Below are positions 1 through 5,803 of a DNA stretch of 12,770 bases, piece by piece (the first letter of the stretch is position 1; each line of letters starts with the position of its first letter). Below the pieces are notes generated by a model that was not told the DNA's origin, did no database searches, and saw nothing but the letters and a program-made list of their open reading frames with translations. This stretch comes from Armatimonadota bacterium (GTDB lineage Bacteria; Sysuimicrobiota; Sysuimicrobiia; Sysuimicrobiales; Sysuimicrobiaceae): positions 1 through 12,770 of the forward strand of contig JAVKGX010000018.1 in assembly GCA_031432545.1 (NCBI GenBank). Reading direction: 5' to 3'. The position numbers and the translations under genes are program-made.

Positions 1-1
1 C

Positions 2-564
2 CAGGTCACCTACGACCGCAACGTCGCGTTCGTCCAGCCGTTCCTCGCCGTCGTGCTCGCGGGCGGGATCGTCTACCTTCGGGACGTCGGCGTCCGGTGG
101 CCGGCGTCTGCGTCTGCGTCTGCGGCGCTGGGCGTGGTCCTGGCGTTCGCGCTGCCCGCACACGAAAACCTACAGGCGAACCTCGCCTACCAGTTTTATC
201 GGTACGACCAGGCGGCGCGCCGCATCAGCAGGCAGTACCGCCCCGACGACCTGGTCATCTACTTCCCCGCCTCAATCGACGTCGTCTTCGACCGCTACTT
301 CCGGCCCCCGGGTCGCGCCTGCGGATCGCGACCGACTTCAGGCGTTGGAGCCGAAAAGACCACATGCCGCTGATGCGCGGGGCCGCTCAGCGCTTCTCCC
401 AGTACCGCGGCCGGGTGTGGTTGGTCGTGAGCGTGCCCACGCCTGAGGGTTCGGTGGACGACCTGATCCGCCTGATCACCGAACAGGGTTTCCGGACCGC
501 CGGGATCGAGGACTTCCGAGGCGTCGGCGTCGCGATGTTCGTGCGCGCAGGAGGAAAGCGGTGA
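2..564 (+). CDS. 3' part of a membrane glycosyltransferase-like protein, 5' end outside window, internal 1-nt frameshift
   Basis: The reading frame is open from base 2, so the gene begins upstream of the window. It encodes a membrane stretch (PFLAVVLAGGIVYL), a second hydrophobic segment (AALGVVLAFALP) and then a soluble tail with YDQAARRISRQYRPDDLVIY, a layout common at the C-terminus of GT39/ArnT-like lipid-carrier-dependent glycosyltransferases. After ...DVVFDRYFRPPG the frame must change: codons starting at base 2 give way to codons starting at base 1, which continue SRLRIATDFRRWSRKDH and end ...FVRAGGKR at the TGA of 562-564. One missing C in the C5 run at 305-309 would restore a single protein. 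Without repair, the first frame stops at 373. The stop overlaps the GTG of the next gene by 4 nt, suggesting one operon of two related membrane proteins. The family assignment is inferred from layout; no catalytic residues lie in the visible part. Confidence 0.6.
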   Translation, partial: GHLRPQRRVRPAVPRRRARGRDRLPSGRRRPVAGVCVCVCGAGRGPGVRAARTRKPTGEPRLPVLSVRPGGAPHQQAVPPRRPGHLLPRLNRRRLRPLLPAPGSRLRIATDFRRWSRKDHMPLMRGAAQRFSQYRGRVWLVVSVPTPEGSVDDLIRLITEQGFRTAGIEDFRGVGVAMFVRAGGKR

Positions 565-2306
565 GCGAGGGAAGGTCGGCCGCGTCCGTTCGAGCAGACC
601 GCGCGGCGGTGCGCCACGCAGCCCGGACCGCAGGACCGACGGCCTTGGTGCTGGGTCTGGTTGCGGTCGTTCTCGCCGGCGTGTGGACACTCTTTCTGAA
701 GTACGAGAGCCACTGGTCGGTGGACAGCGCGATCCGGGAACTGATGATCAAGCGCGTCGCCGAGGGCGGGCTGGCCGGGCTCACGGTCCCCAACCTCGCC
801 GCTGAGGTCGATCCTGAGGGACGGTTCTTTCCCAGGTTTTTCTTCGTGGGGCGCGAGGACGGGTACCGTTTTGCGTTCCAGCCGCTGATCGCCGTACTGG
901 GAGCCGTGCCGTACGGCTTGCTCGGACGCGCCGGTCTGCCGGCCATCCCCCTGCTGGGCGCGCTGGCGCTGGGCTGGGTCACTGCGCTCGGTGCTCAGCG
1001 CATCAGGCCCGAATCAGCCGCGCCCGCTGCGGCGTTGCTGCTGCTGGCGACGCCGGTCGCGCTGTACGCCGTCACGCTGTGGGACCACCTCCCCAGCGTG
1101 GCGATGCTGACCGGTGGCACCTACCTGATCTGGCGGCACGGCCTGGAAAGCGCACCTCGGTTGGGGGAAGTGGCGGCCGGAGGATTTCTGATCGGAGCGG
1201 CGCTGCTGTTCCGCAACGAGGCGTACGCGTACGGGCTGGCCGTGGCTGTCGCCTGGGTGGTGTCGGCGCCCCGCGCCAAGGCTTCAGGGCTGGTGGCCCT
1301 GGTCGTCGGGTTTGCCGCCGGCTGGGCGTTGAACGCCGGTTGGAACCGAGTTGTCTTTGGCGATCCCTTCGGGCCCAAGGCGGTCGCCGTGGCCGCACAG
1401 CAGGTCGGGGCCCTGCGCGATCCGGAAATCGGGGGCTTCGTCACGTCGAGGCTGTGGAAGCTCTACCTGTTCGTCATCGCCCCCGACTTCCAGCAGCGCG
1501 CAACCGTCGACGTGTTGGCTGGGATGGCGGCTTTTGCGACGATCGCGCTGGCCGCCGGCCTTCTGTCGACTCGCCATCCCGAGCGCCGTCTGGGTCCGGT
1601 GGCCGCCAGCCTGTGGCTCGTGGCCCTGGCGACGATCTGGGTCCTCGGTGCGCGCGGGCAGGTCACCGGCTTCTTCTGGGTCGCCCCGTACCTCGTGATG
1701 GCGTTCGTGTACAGGCCCGCTTCGCCACTGCGGCGGTTCCTGTGGGTGGTGGGGCTGGTCTTTGCGGCGCTGGTGATCGGCACCGCCTCCCAAGGCGGCT
1801 ACCAGTGGGGGCCGCGCTATCTGCTGGCCGTCTATCCGATTGCGCTGTGGCTGGCTCTGGACGGATGGTTTGCTGCGTCCGACGGGTTCCGCCGCGGCGT
1901 GCGGGTGCCGGTTACGGTCCTCGTGGTGCTCGCCGGCCTCGCCCAGGCAGCAGGCGTCGACCACGCCGACACCGGCGCCTGGCAGGGCAGTGCAGTCGTG
2001 CAGGCACTGCGCACCGCTAGGACGGAGTACGTGGCCACGGGCGTCGAGGGATTCGCGTGGTTCTTTGCGCCGTACTACGGGGAGAAGAAGATCCTGGCTG
2101 TCGACAGCGCCGAGGAGTTGCGCGACCTCGTCCACATGCTGCTGCGCGCGCGGCTGGAGCGGTTCACGTACGTGCCGCGCGACGCGCTCTTCGATCCTCG
2201 GATCATCGAGCGCGAGAACTCGAGCGGGGTATCGTACCGCCGCGTGGACGACCGAAACCACCTCGGGATGCGTCTGATCGAGTACCGCTTGGACCGCACG
2301 CCCTAA
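561..2306 (+). CDS. Multi-pass membrane glycosyltransferase-like protein (GT-C / GT39-like), 581 aa
   Basis: The start is GTG at 561, preceded by AGGAGG at 549-554 with a 6-nt spacer, and it overlaps the upstream stop (GTGA). After a basic cytoplasmic N-terminus, a first membrane segment (about residues 27-47) is followed by a loop with WSVDSAIRELM (D55), the place where GT-C enzymes carry a catalytic acidic residue. Roughly ten hydrophobic segments follow, to about residue 465, including loops with WDHLPS (174-179), LFRNEAYAYG (216-225) and FGDPFGP (266-272); FRNEA sits where related proteins often have RPE. The last ~100 residues look soluble. The expected role is transfer of a sugar from a polyprenyl-phosphate donor to an extracytoplasmic acceptor. 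Neighbours support this: a similar partial gene upstream and a GT2 lipid-sugar synthase downstream. Substrate and acceptor cannot be told from sequence. A polytopic protein of unknown function is the main alternative. Confidence 0.72.
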   Translation: MSEGRSAASVRADRAAVRHAARTAGPTALVLGLVAVVLAGVWTLFLKYESHWSVDSAIRELMIKRVAEGGLAGLTVPNLAAEVDPEGRFFPRFFFVGREDGYRFAFQPLIAVLGAVPYGLLGRAGLPAIPLLGALALGWVTALGAQRIRPESAAPAAALLLLATPVALYAVTLWDHLPSVAMLTGGTYLIWRHGLESAPRLGEVAAGGFLIGAALLFRNEAYAYGLAVAVAWVVSAPRAKASGLVALVVGFAAGWALNAGWNRVVFGDPFGPKAVAVAAQQVGALRDPEIGGFVTSRLWKLYLFVIAPDFQQRATVDVLAGMAAFATIALAAGLLSTRHPERRLGPVAASLWLVALATIWVLGARGQVTGFFWVAPYLVMAFVYRPASPLRRFLWVVGLVFAALVIGTASQGGYQWGPRYLLAVYPIALWLALDGWFAASDGFRRGVRVPVTVLVVLAGLAQAAGVDHADTGAWQGSAVVQALRTARTEYVATGVEGFAWFFAPYYGEKKILAVDSAEELRDLVHMLLRARLERFTYVPRDALFDPRIIERENSSGVSYRRVDDRNHLGMRLIEYRLDRTP

Positions 2307-2324
2307 CTCCCGGCGCGGCTTCCC

Positions 2325-2376
2325 GGTACCAGGAGCCGGTACCAGGAACGGGTACCAGGAACGGGTACCAGGAACG
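2325..2376 (+). repeat. Left 13-bp direct tandem array, 4 copies
   Basis: Units start at 2325, 2338, 2351 and 2364, exactly 13 bp apart. Three read GGTACCAGGAACG; the outermost reads GGTACCAGGAGCC. The array begins 18 bp after the stop of the glycosyltransferase gene and ends 26 bp before the transposase stop codon on the other strand. GGTACC is self-complementary, so two adjacent units can form a 6-bp stem with a 7-nt loop (AGGAACG). A small GGTC-GGT-GACC inverted repeat abuts the array at 2376-2386. Confidence 0.93.
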
Positions 2377-2402
2377 GTCGGTGACCTTGCGCCAGCAGTC
2401 TG

Positions 2403-2978
2403 TCAGGCGTCGAGCTTCGCGGAGCGCGCGGGTGTCCCTCGCCTGTCGGAAGCCCCCGGAATGTCGCTCACATCGAGGACGGCGCGCGCCGTGCCGAGCA
2501 GGGCCAGCGCCTCCGTGGGGTCAACGACGCCCCAGTCCTGGGTGGCGTAGGCGTGGTAACTCGTCCAGGGGTAATCCTGGACCGAGGCCGCCAATCCGGC
2601 CTCCACTGGGTTCTGGTGCACGTATCGGACCACTGCCCAGAGGTACCCCTCGTCCTCGCAGAGCCTGGCGAAGTAGCGATCCTGGAACAGATGACCGGTC
2701 TGCCCGTAGCGCCGGTTGCGCCAGACGGCGAAGGTTCGCTGTACGTGGTACATGGCTCTCGCCAGAGAGTCATTGGAGCGGCGCACCAGCAAATGCAGGT
2801 GGTTGGGCAGCAGGGCGTATGCGATCACCCGCAATCCGAACCGCTCGCGGGCTTGGCTGAGCAGGGATAGGTAGAAGGCGAACTCGTCGGGCATGCGAAA
2901 GATCCGCTGTTGGCGGTTTCCTCTGGCAGTGACGTGGTAGATGCCGTCTGGGACTTCCTGGCGAGGCTTGCGCGGCAT
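2403..2978 (-). CDS. REP-associated tyrosine transposase (RAYT), IS200/Y1 HUH family, 191 aa
   Basis: This is a single-strand DNA transposase/endonuclease-like protein of the IS200-type Y1 superfamily. The start is ATG at 2976-2978 with AGGAGG at 2988-2993 (9-nt spacer); an in-frame upstream start at 3044 lacks this signal and would run beyond the usual MPRKPR opening. Landmarks are GIYHVTARGNRQQ (12-24), the metal-binding HUH motif in LLPNHLHLLVR (H60, H62), the GHLFQDRYF block (95-103), and RYVHQNPVEAGLA (118-130), whose Y119 is the likely nucleophile, followed by WTSYHAY. All hallmark blocks are present and the length is usual for RAYTs, so the enzyme looks intact. It is read opposite to its neighbours and lies between two tandem arrays of a 13-bp repeat, typical of RAYTs sitting beside their REP substrates. 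Whether it moves DNA or has a domesticated role is not known. Confidence 0.92.
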   Translation of the reverse strand: MPRKPRQEVPDGIYHVTARGNRQQRIFRMPDEFAFYLSLLSQARERFGLRVIAYALLPNHLHLLVRRSNDSLARAMYHVQRTFAVWRNRRYGQTGHLFQDRYFARLCEDEGYLWAVVRYVHQNPVEAGLAASVQDYPWTSYHAYATQDWGVVDPTEALALLGTARAVLDVSDIPGASDRRGTPARSAKLDA

Positions 2979-3046
2979 GGTCTCCCACCTCCTGGAATCT
3001 CTGTCTGCAAAGACTGAACGGGCCGACGTCGCCGTTTCGTGCACCC

Positions 3047-3068
3047 TTCCTGGAACCGGTACCAGGAA
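3047..3068. repeat. Inverted repeat at the inner edge of the right array
   Basis: TTCCTGG (3047-3053) and CCAGGAA (3062-3068) are perfect inverted repeats around the 8-nt loop AACCGGTA, which itself contains the palindrome ACCGGT. The right arm is the first regular 13-bp unit; the left arm belongs to a possible eroded extra unit at 3045-3057 that matches the GGTACCTGGAACC variant at 10 of 13 positions. A weaker relative, CCTGG and TCAGG with the same loop and one G-T pair, occurs at 3101-3118. REP-like hairpins are the usual RAYT substrate, so this is a candidate recognition site; that role is inferred. Confidence 0.5.
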
Positions 3069-3148
3069 CGGGTACCAGGAACGGGTACCAGGAACAGGTA
3101 CCTGGAACCGGTATCAGGAGCAGGTACCGGGAGCAGGTACCAGGAACC
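3058..3148 (+). repeat. Right 13-bp direct tandem array, 7 copies
   Basis: Units start at 3058, 3071, 3084, 3097, 3110, 3123 and 3136 with an invariant 13-bp period. The first two are GGTACCAGGAACG, identical to the left array. Later units vary: GGTACCAGGAACA, GGTACCTGGAACC, GGTATCAGGAGCA, GGTACCGGGAGCA and GGTACCAGGAACC. The A-to-T change in the fourth unit creates extra inverted repeats with its neighbours, including the palindrome CAGGTACCTG at 3095-3104. The array ends 5 bp before the ATG of the GT2 gene, so it forms the 5' leader of that gene. A 13-bp period is not a multiple of three, which argues against the array being coding. Confidence 0.94.
3142..3146 (+). promoter_or_regulatory. 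Ribosome binding site supplied by the last repeat unit
   Basis: AGGAA at 3142-3146, inside the last 13-bp unit (3136-3148), sits 7 nt before the ATG at 3154 and is the only Shine-Dalgarno-like stretch near that start. The preceding GGTACC at 3123 and 3136 could pair as a hairpin that places AGGAA directly on its 3' side. A regulatory effect is inferred. Confidence 0.5.
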
Positions 3149-3153
3149 GCACA

Positions 3154-3891
3154 ATGGTGGTTTGGGTCATCCTTCCGGCGTTCAACGAGGCCGAAAACCT
3201 CCCCGGGCTTCTGTCGGAACTGGATGCCCTGGCGACGGACACGCTGCCTGGCGTCCGGGTGGTGCTGGTCGATGACGGGAGCACGGATGCGACCGGGGAG
3301 ATCGCGCGGAGCTGGGCAGGTCCGTGCCGGCCGGAGGTGATCGCCCACGGGGCCAACCGGGGGCTGGCGGCGGCGGTGCTGACCGGTCTGCGCGCGGCTG
3401 TGAACAGGTGCGGGACGGACGACGTGATCGTGACCATGGACGCCGACGGATCTCACCGGCCGGCGCAGATCCCCGCGATGGTGCGCGAGATCGCAGACGG
3501 GGCGGATGTGATCATCGCATCGCGCTACCGGCCCGGGGCGCGCACCGCGGGGGTCTCCGCGATCCGCAGCCTGTACAGCCTGGGTGCGCGCGCGCTGCTG
3601 TCGGTGCTCTTCCCGATCCCGGGCGTGCGGGACTACACGTGCGGATTCCGGGCCTACCGGGCCGCGCTGCTGGGCCGGGCCCGCCAGCGCTACGGCGACC
3701 GCTGGATCGAGTCACAGGGTTTCTCGGTGATGACGGAGATCCTGCTGAAGCTGCGCCCCTTGCGGCCGGTGGTGCGCGAGGTGCCCATCGATCTGCGCTA
3801 CGACCTCAAGCGCGGGCGCAGCAAGCTGGTCGCGGGGCGGACCATCCGCCAGTACCTGGGGATGATCGTGCGGCTGCGGCTGCGAACGTGA
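3154..3891 (+). CDS. GT2 glycosyltransferase, polyprenyl-phosphate (dolichol-phosphate) mannose synthase-like, 245 aa
   Basis: This GT-A fold enzyme probably transfers a sugar from a nucleotide donor to a polyprenyl phosphate on the inner membrane face, giving the lipid-linked sugar used by GT-C enzymes. The ATG at 3154 opens directly into the GT2 strand VVWVILPAFNEAENL; an in-frame extension upstream runs through the repeat array and is rejected. Visible motifs are VLVDDGSTDAT (37-47), ANRGLAAAV (68-76), the metal-binding MDADGSH (95-101), IIASRYRPGA (120-129), DYTCGFRAYR (160-169, the DPM1-type acceptor block), and VREVPIDLRYDLKRGRSKL (207-225). It has no C-terminal membrane domain, as in short DPM1-like synthases. 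The leader is the 13-bp repeat array, so expression may have been altered by the RAYT element. Mannose is the usual sugar in this family, but glucose or another sugar is possible. Confidence 0.85.
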   Translation: MVVWVILPAFNEAENLPGLLSELDALATDTLPGVRVVLVDDGSTDATGEIARSWAGPCRPEVIAHGANRGLAAAVLTGLRAAVNRCGTDDVIVTMDADGSHRPAQIPAMVREIADGADVIIASRYRPGARTAGVSAIRSLYSLGARALLSVLFPIPGVRDYTCGFRAYRAALLGRARQRYGDRWIESQGFSVMTEILLKLRPLRPVVREVPIDLRYDLKRGRSKLVAGRTIRQYLGMIVRLRLRT

Positions 3892-4018
3892 AGGGTCTCA
3901 GGCGCCTGGCCGAGTCGCATCGATCCCAGACCCAAGCCTCCACCCAGGACGCGCGAATTCCCGGGTGGCCGGCGTTGTATCCCCACGGAGTCCGAACCGA
4001 AGGAGGGGGGTCGGATCC

Positions 4019-4555
4019 GTGTGGGATCTGGAGCGCCGGGAGGCGGGCTTCAGCCTCCTGGAAGTGATCGTCTCGCTGCAGCTGCTCGCGCTGGTCGTCC
4101 TGGTCTTGCTCCCTTTGAACCGGCTCGCGCTCGGCACCATCGCGTACGCCTCGGGAGCGGTCGGATACGCTCCCGTCCATACCGAGCATCCGGCCAGGCT
4201 GCGCACATCGGCTGCGGAGTACGTGCACGCAGAACTGGAGTATCTGCGCAGCCGCGGATACGCCGCGTTCGCGGCGGCGCACTGTCCTTTGTCCGCCGAG
4301 CCGCGCCCTGATCCGGTGCGGGACGTCCCGCCGGACTACCTGGGCGCCCACGAACCACGGATTCCCCCTGGGTTCGCTCGCGCTCGCATCCGCGTGGAAG
4401 ACGAGCAGGTACACGGGGTGGCCCCGGACGGTTGTTACCCGCGGCGGATCACGGTCTTGCTGTACCGCACCGACGAAGACGCCGCCGCGGCCAGGCCCTT
4501 TGCACGCGGGGCGATCCTGCTGTCGCCGCGCGGCAGGGCGGAGGCAGACCCGTGA
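4019..4555 (+). CDS. PilV-like minor pilin, class III prepilin, 178 aa
   Basis: The protein has a type IV prepilin N-terminus: a short charged leader MWDLERREAG, then FSLLEVIVSLQLLALVVLVLL. Cleavage is expected after G10, with F at +1 and the conserved Glu at +5 (E15), and one long hydrophobic helix. The start is GTG at 4019, with AGGAGG at 4001-4006 upstream (12-nt spacer, slightly long); a GTG at 3965 is in frame but has no ribosome binding site and would give an unusually long leader. ELEYLRSRGYAAF (about 75-87) resembles the post-helix region of PilV/GspI-type minor pilins. Two cysteines in the globular part (AAHCPLS, PDGCYPRR) could form a disulfide. It is the first of four prepilin-like genes and its stop overlaps the next start by 4 nt. 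A role in priming or tipping a pilus or pseudopilus is expected from the family. Confidence 0.8.
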   Translation: MWDLERREAGFSLLEVIVSLQLLALVVLVLLPLNRLALGTIAYASGAVGYAPVHTEHPARLRTSAAEYVHAELEYLRSRGYAAFAAAHCPLSAEPRPDPVRDVPPDYLGAHEPRIPPGFARARIRVEDEQVHGVAPDGCYPRRITVLLYRTDEDAAAARPFARGAILLSPRGRAEADP

Positions 4556-5145
4556 GCGGCGTCCCACACGGCGACGAAGCCGGCCTCACGCTGGTCGAAC
4601 TGCTCGTGGCGTTGTGCCTGCTGGGGGCCGTGCTGATCGCGACGACGACCGTGCTGTCCGGGACGTTTCGGGCGTGGCGTGTGACGGCGCACCGGGCCGA
4701 AGAACAGCAAAATGTCCGGCTGGCCCTGGAGTGGATGGTGCGCAGGCTGCGCGTCATCGGCCCAACCGACCTGACCGGCGGCGACGGGGGTTCGGTCGCC
4801 TTCGTCGCCGACTTGGGCAGCGGGGTCAAGCCCCACCGGTTCTGTCTGGATCGGCGCAGCTGGGTAGTGCGCCACCAGTCCGGAACGGACGTGACCCCGA
4901 CGGGCTGCACAAGGGGCGCGGGCATCACGACCCCTGCTGAGGCGGGCCAGCCCCACGTGGTGTCGCTGGAGTTTGCTTACTTCGACGCCGCCGACAACCT
5001 GCTGCCGGTTCCCCTGGACGCCACAGACCTCACGCGCATCCGGCGCATTCGGATCGAGTTGAAAATGGGCCTGCCAGGCCGCGACGAAGCCTCGTCGGCG
5101 ATGGGTCTAACCGCGGAGGTGGGACTACGCGGGGAGGTGCGGTGA
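4552..5145 (+). CDS. PilW/GspJ-like minor pilin, class III prepilin, 197 aa
   Basis: The GTG at 4552 overlaps the previous stop (GTGA) and is preceded by GGAGG at 4540-4544 (7-nt spacer), so translation is probably coupled. The leader MSGVPHGDEAG is followed by LTLVELLVALCLLGAVLIA, with the processing Gly at 11, Leu instead of Phe at +1, and the conserved Glu at +5 (E16). The following AEEQQNVRLALEWMVRRLR matches the amphipathic region after the helix in PilW/GspJ-type proteins. The remainder is a globular domain with FAYFDAADNLL and a late RIRRIRIELKM strand, also usual in that group. After the leader helix region, cysteines occur in RFCLDRR and TGCTRG. The stop is shared with the next gene (TGATG). 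Confidence 0.8.
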   Translation: MSGVPHGDEAGLTLVELLVALCLLGAVLIATTTVLSGTFRAWRVTAHRAEEQQNVRLALEWMVRRLRVIGPTDLTGGDGGSVAFVADLGSGVKPHRFCLDRRSWVVRHQSGTDVTPTGCTRGAGITTPAEAGQPHVVSLEFAYFDAADNLLPVPLDATDLTRIRRIRIELKMGLPGRDEASSAMGLTAEVGLRGEVR

Positions 5146-5756
5146 TGGCGATCGGACACGGGCATTTCGTGTTCGGCGGAGCACGGGCGGGGCGGCGGTG
5201 TGGCGGTCCCGAGGCCGTTCGACGAGTGATGGGTTTTGACGAGTCGGGGCTGGCGCTGGTCGTCACGCTGGCCGCGACGGTGGTGCTGCTGGCGGTGTCG
5301 GCGACTCTCGTGGCCGTGGCCCGGAACGAGTATCGGCTGGCGGCCTTGGCCCAGACCTCGCGGCAGGCCCTGGCCGTGGCCGAGGCCGGGCTGGAGCGCG
5401 GGCTGTTCGAGTTGCGACGAGACAGCAACTGGACGGACGCGACGGGGGCAACTGCCCTCAGCAGCGGCCCGTCGTGGTCCCCGCTGTGCCTGGCACCGGA
5501 CGCCGCACCTCCGTGCGACGAGGCGAGGGCCGTAGACGTGCCCTTTCCCGGGACGGATCCGCTCGGAACCTTTACGGTCGAACTGGCCAAAATCGGAGCG
5601 GATCCGCCGCTGGGTTGCGACGCAACGACGTGCATGCGACTCCGCGCGAGCGGGCGGGTCCGCGGATCGGCGCGCGTGGTGCAGGCCGTGGCCCGCCGCG
5701 TCGCCGACGCGGCTGTGGAGGTGCAGGAGTGGCGGGAGGTGTGGAAGGCGGAGTAG
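5145..5756 (+). CDS. PilX-like pilus assembly protein, 203 aa
   Basis: The chosen ATG at 5145 overlaps the upstream stop by one base and has GGAGG at 5133-5137 (7-nt spacer). An internal ATG at 5229 would give a short leader (MGFDESG) but has only a weak ribosome binding site. The diagnostic part is ESGLALVVTLAATVVLLAVSATLVAVA followed by QALAVAEAGLERGLFELR, the N-terminal arrangement of PilX-type proteins (hydrophobic helix then AEAGLE). The Glu at +5 after the Gly is absent (V instead), as is common in PilX/GspK-like members. The C-terminal half is a small globular domain with four cysteines (two in LCLAPDAAPPCDEA, two in GCDATTCMRLRA), able to form two disulfides. Function is inferred from family and position: a minor subunit of a type IV pilus or pseudopilus complex. 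Confidence 0.75.
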   Translation: MAIGHGHFVFGGARAGRRCGGPEAVRRVMGFDESGLALVVTLAATVVLLAVSATLVAVARNEYRLAALAQTSRQALAVAEAGLERGLFELRRDSNWTDATGATALSSGPSWSPLCLAPDAAPPCDEARAVDVPFPGTDPLGTFTVELAKIGADPPLGCDATTCMRLRASGRVRGSARVVQAVARRVADAAVEVQEWREVWKAE

Positions 5757-5803
5757 CGGGAATCAAAGACCGCGGGACACCGATTCCGGAGGGAGGAGAC
5801 GAC

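Larger units (their letters stand above)
2325..3148. mobile_element. RAYT transposase flanked by two 13-bp tandem repeat arrays (REP/RAYT-type element)
   Basis: The segment holds a minus-strand REP-associated tyrosine transposase gene (2403-2978) framed by arrays of the same 13-bp unit in the same orientation: four copies at 2325-2376 and seven at 3058-3148. It lies between two glycosyltransferase genes that otherwise look co-directional and adjacent. No target-site duplication or inverted terminal repeats were seen, as expected for HUH single-strand enzymes, which leave none. The outer edges are taken as the outermost clear repeats and are approximate. Known RAYTs act on nearby palindromic repeats (REPs or REPINs); that this enzyme acts on these arrays is inferred from proximity. 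The element may be a domesticated resident rather than a mobile unit. Confidence 0.55.

Noticed and set aside
304-313. Programmed -1 ribosomal frameshift at the C5 run
   Set aside because: The codons CCC CCG preceded by G do not form a canonical X-XXY-YYZ slippery heptamer with good re-pairing, and the first-frame product would be a truncated membrane protein. A missing base is simpler.
2325-3148. CRISPR array
   Set aside because: The repeats are 13 bp, contiguous and without spacers, and no cas genes are present. A tandem satellite beside a transposase fits better.
2941-3153. In-frame upstream extension of the GT2 gene through the repeat array
   Set aside because: The extension would be encoded by 13-bp repeats plus antisense transposase DNA, gives GTGTRNGYQERVPG-like junk, and the normal GT2 N-terminus starts at the ATG of 3154.
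3940-3968. CCACCC / GGGTGG inverted repeat between the GT2 and PilV-like genes
   Set aside because: The 6-bp stem encloses a 17-nt loop and has no T-tract, so it is not a convincing terminator or operator.
3965-4018. GTG at 3965 as the start of the PilV-like gene
   Set aside because: No ribosome binding site precedes it, and the resulting 28-residue leader is poorly suited to a prepilin. The GTG at 4019 has AGGAGG upstream and a 10-residue leader.
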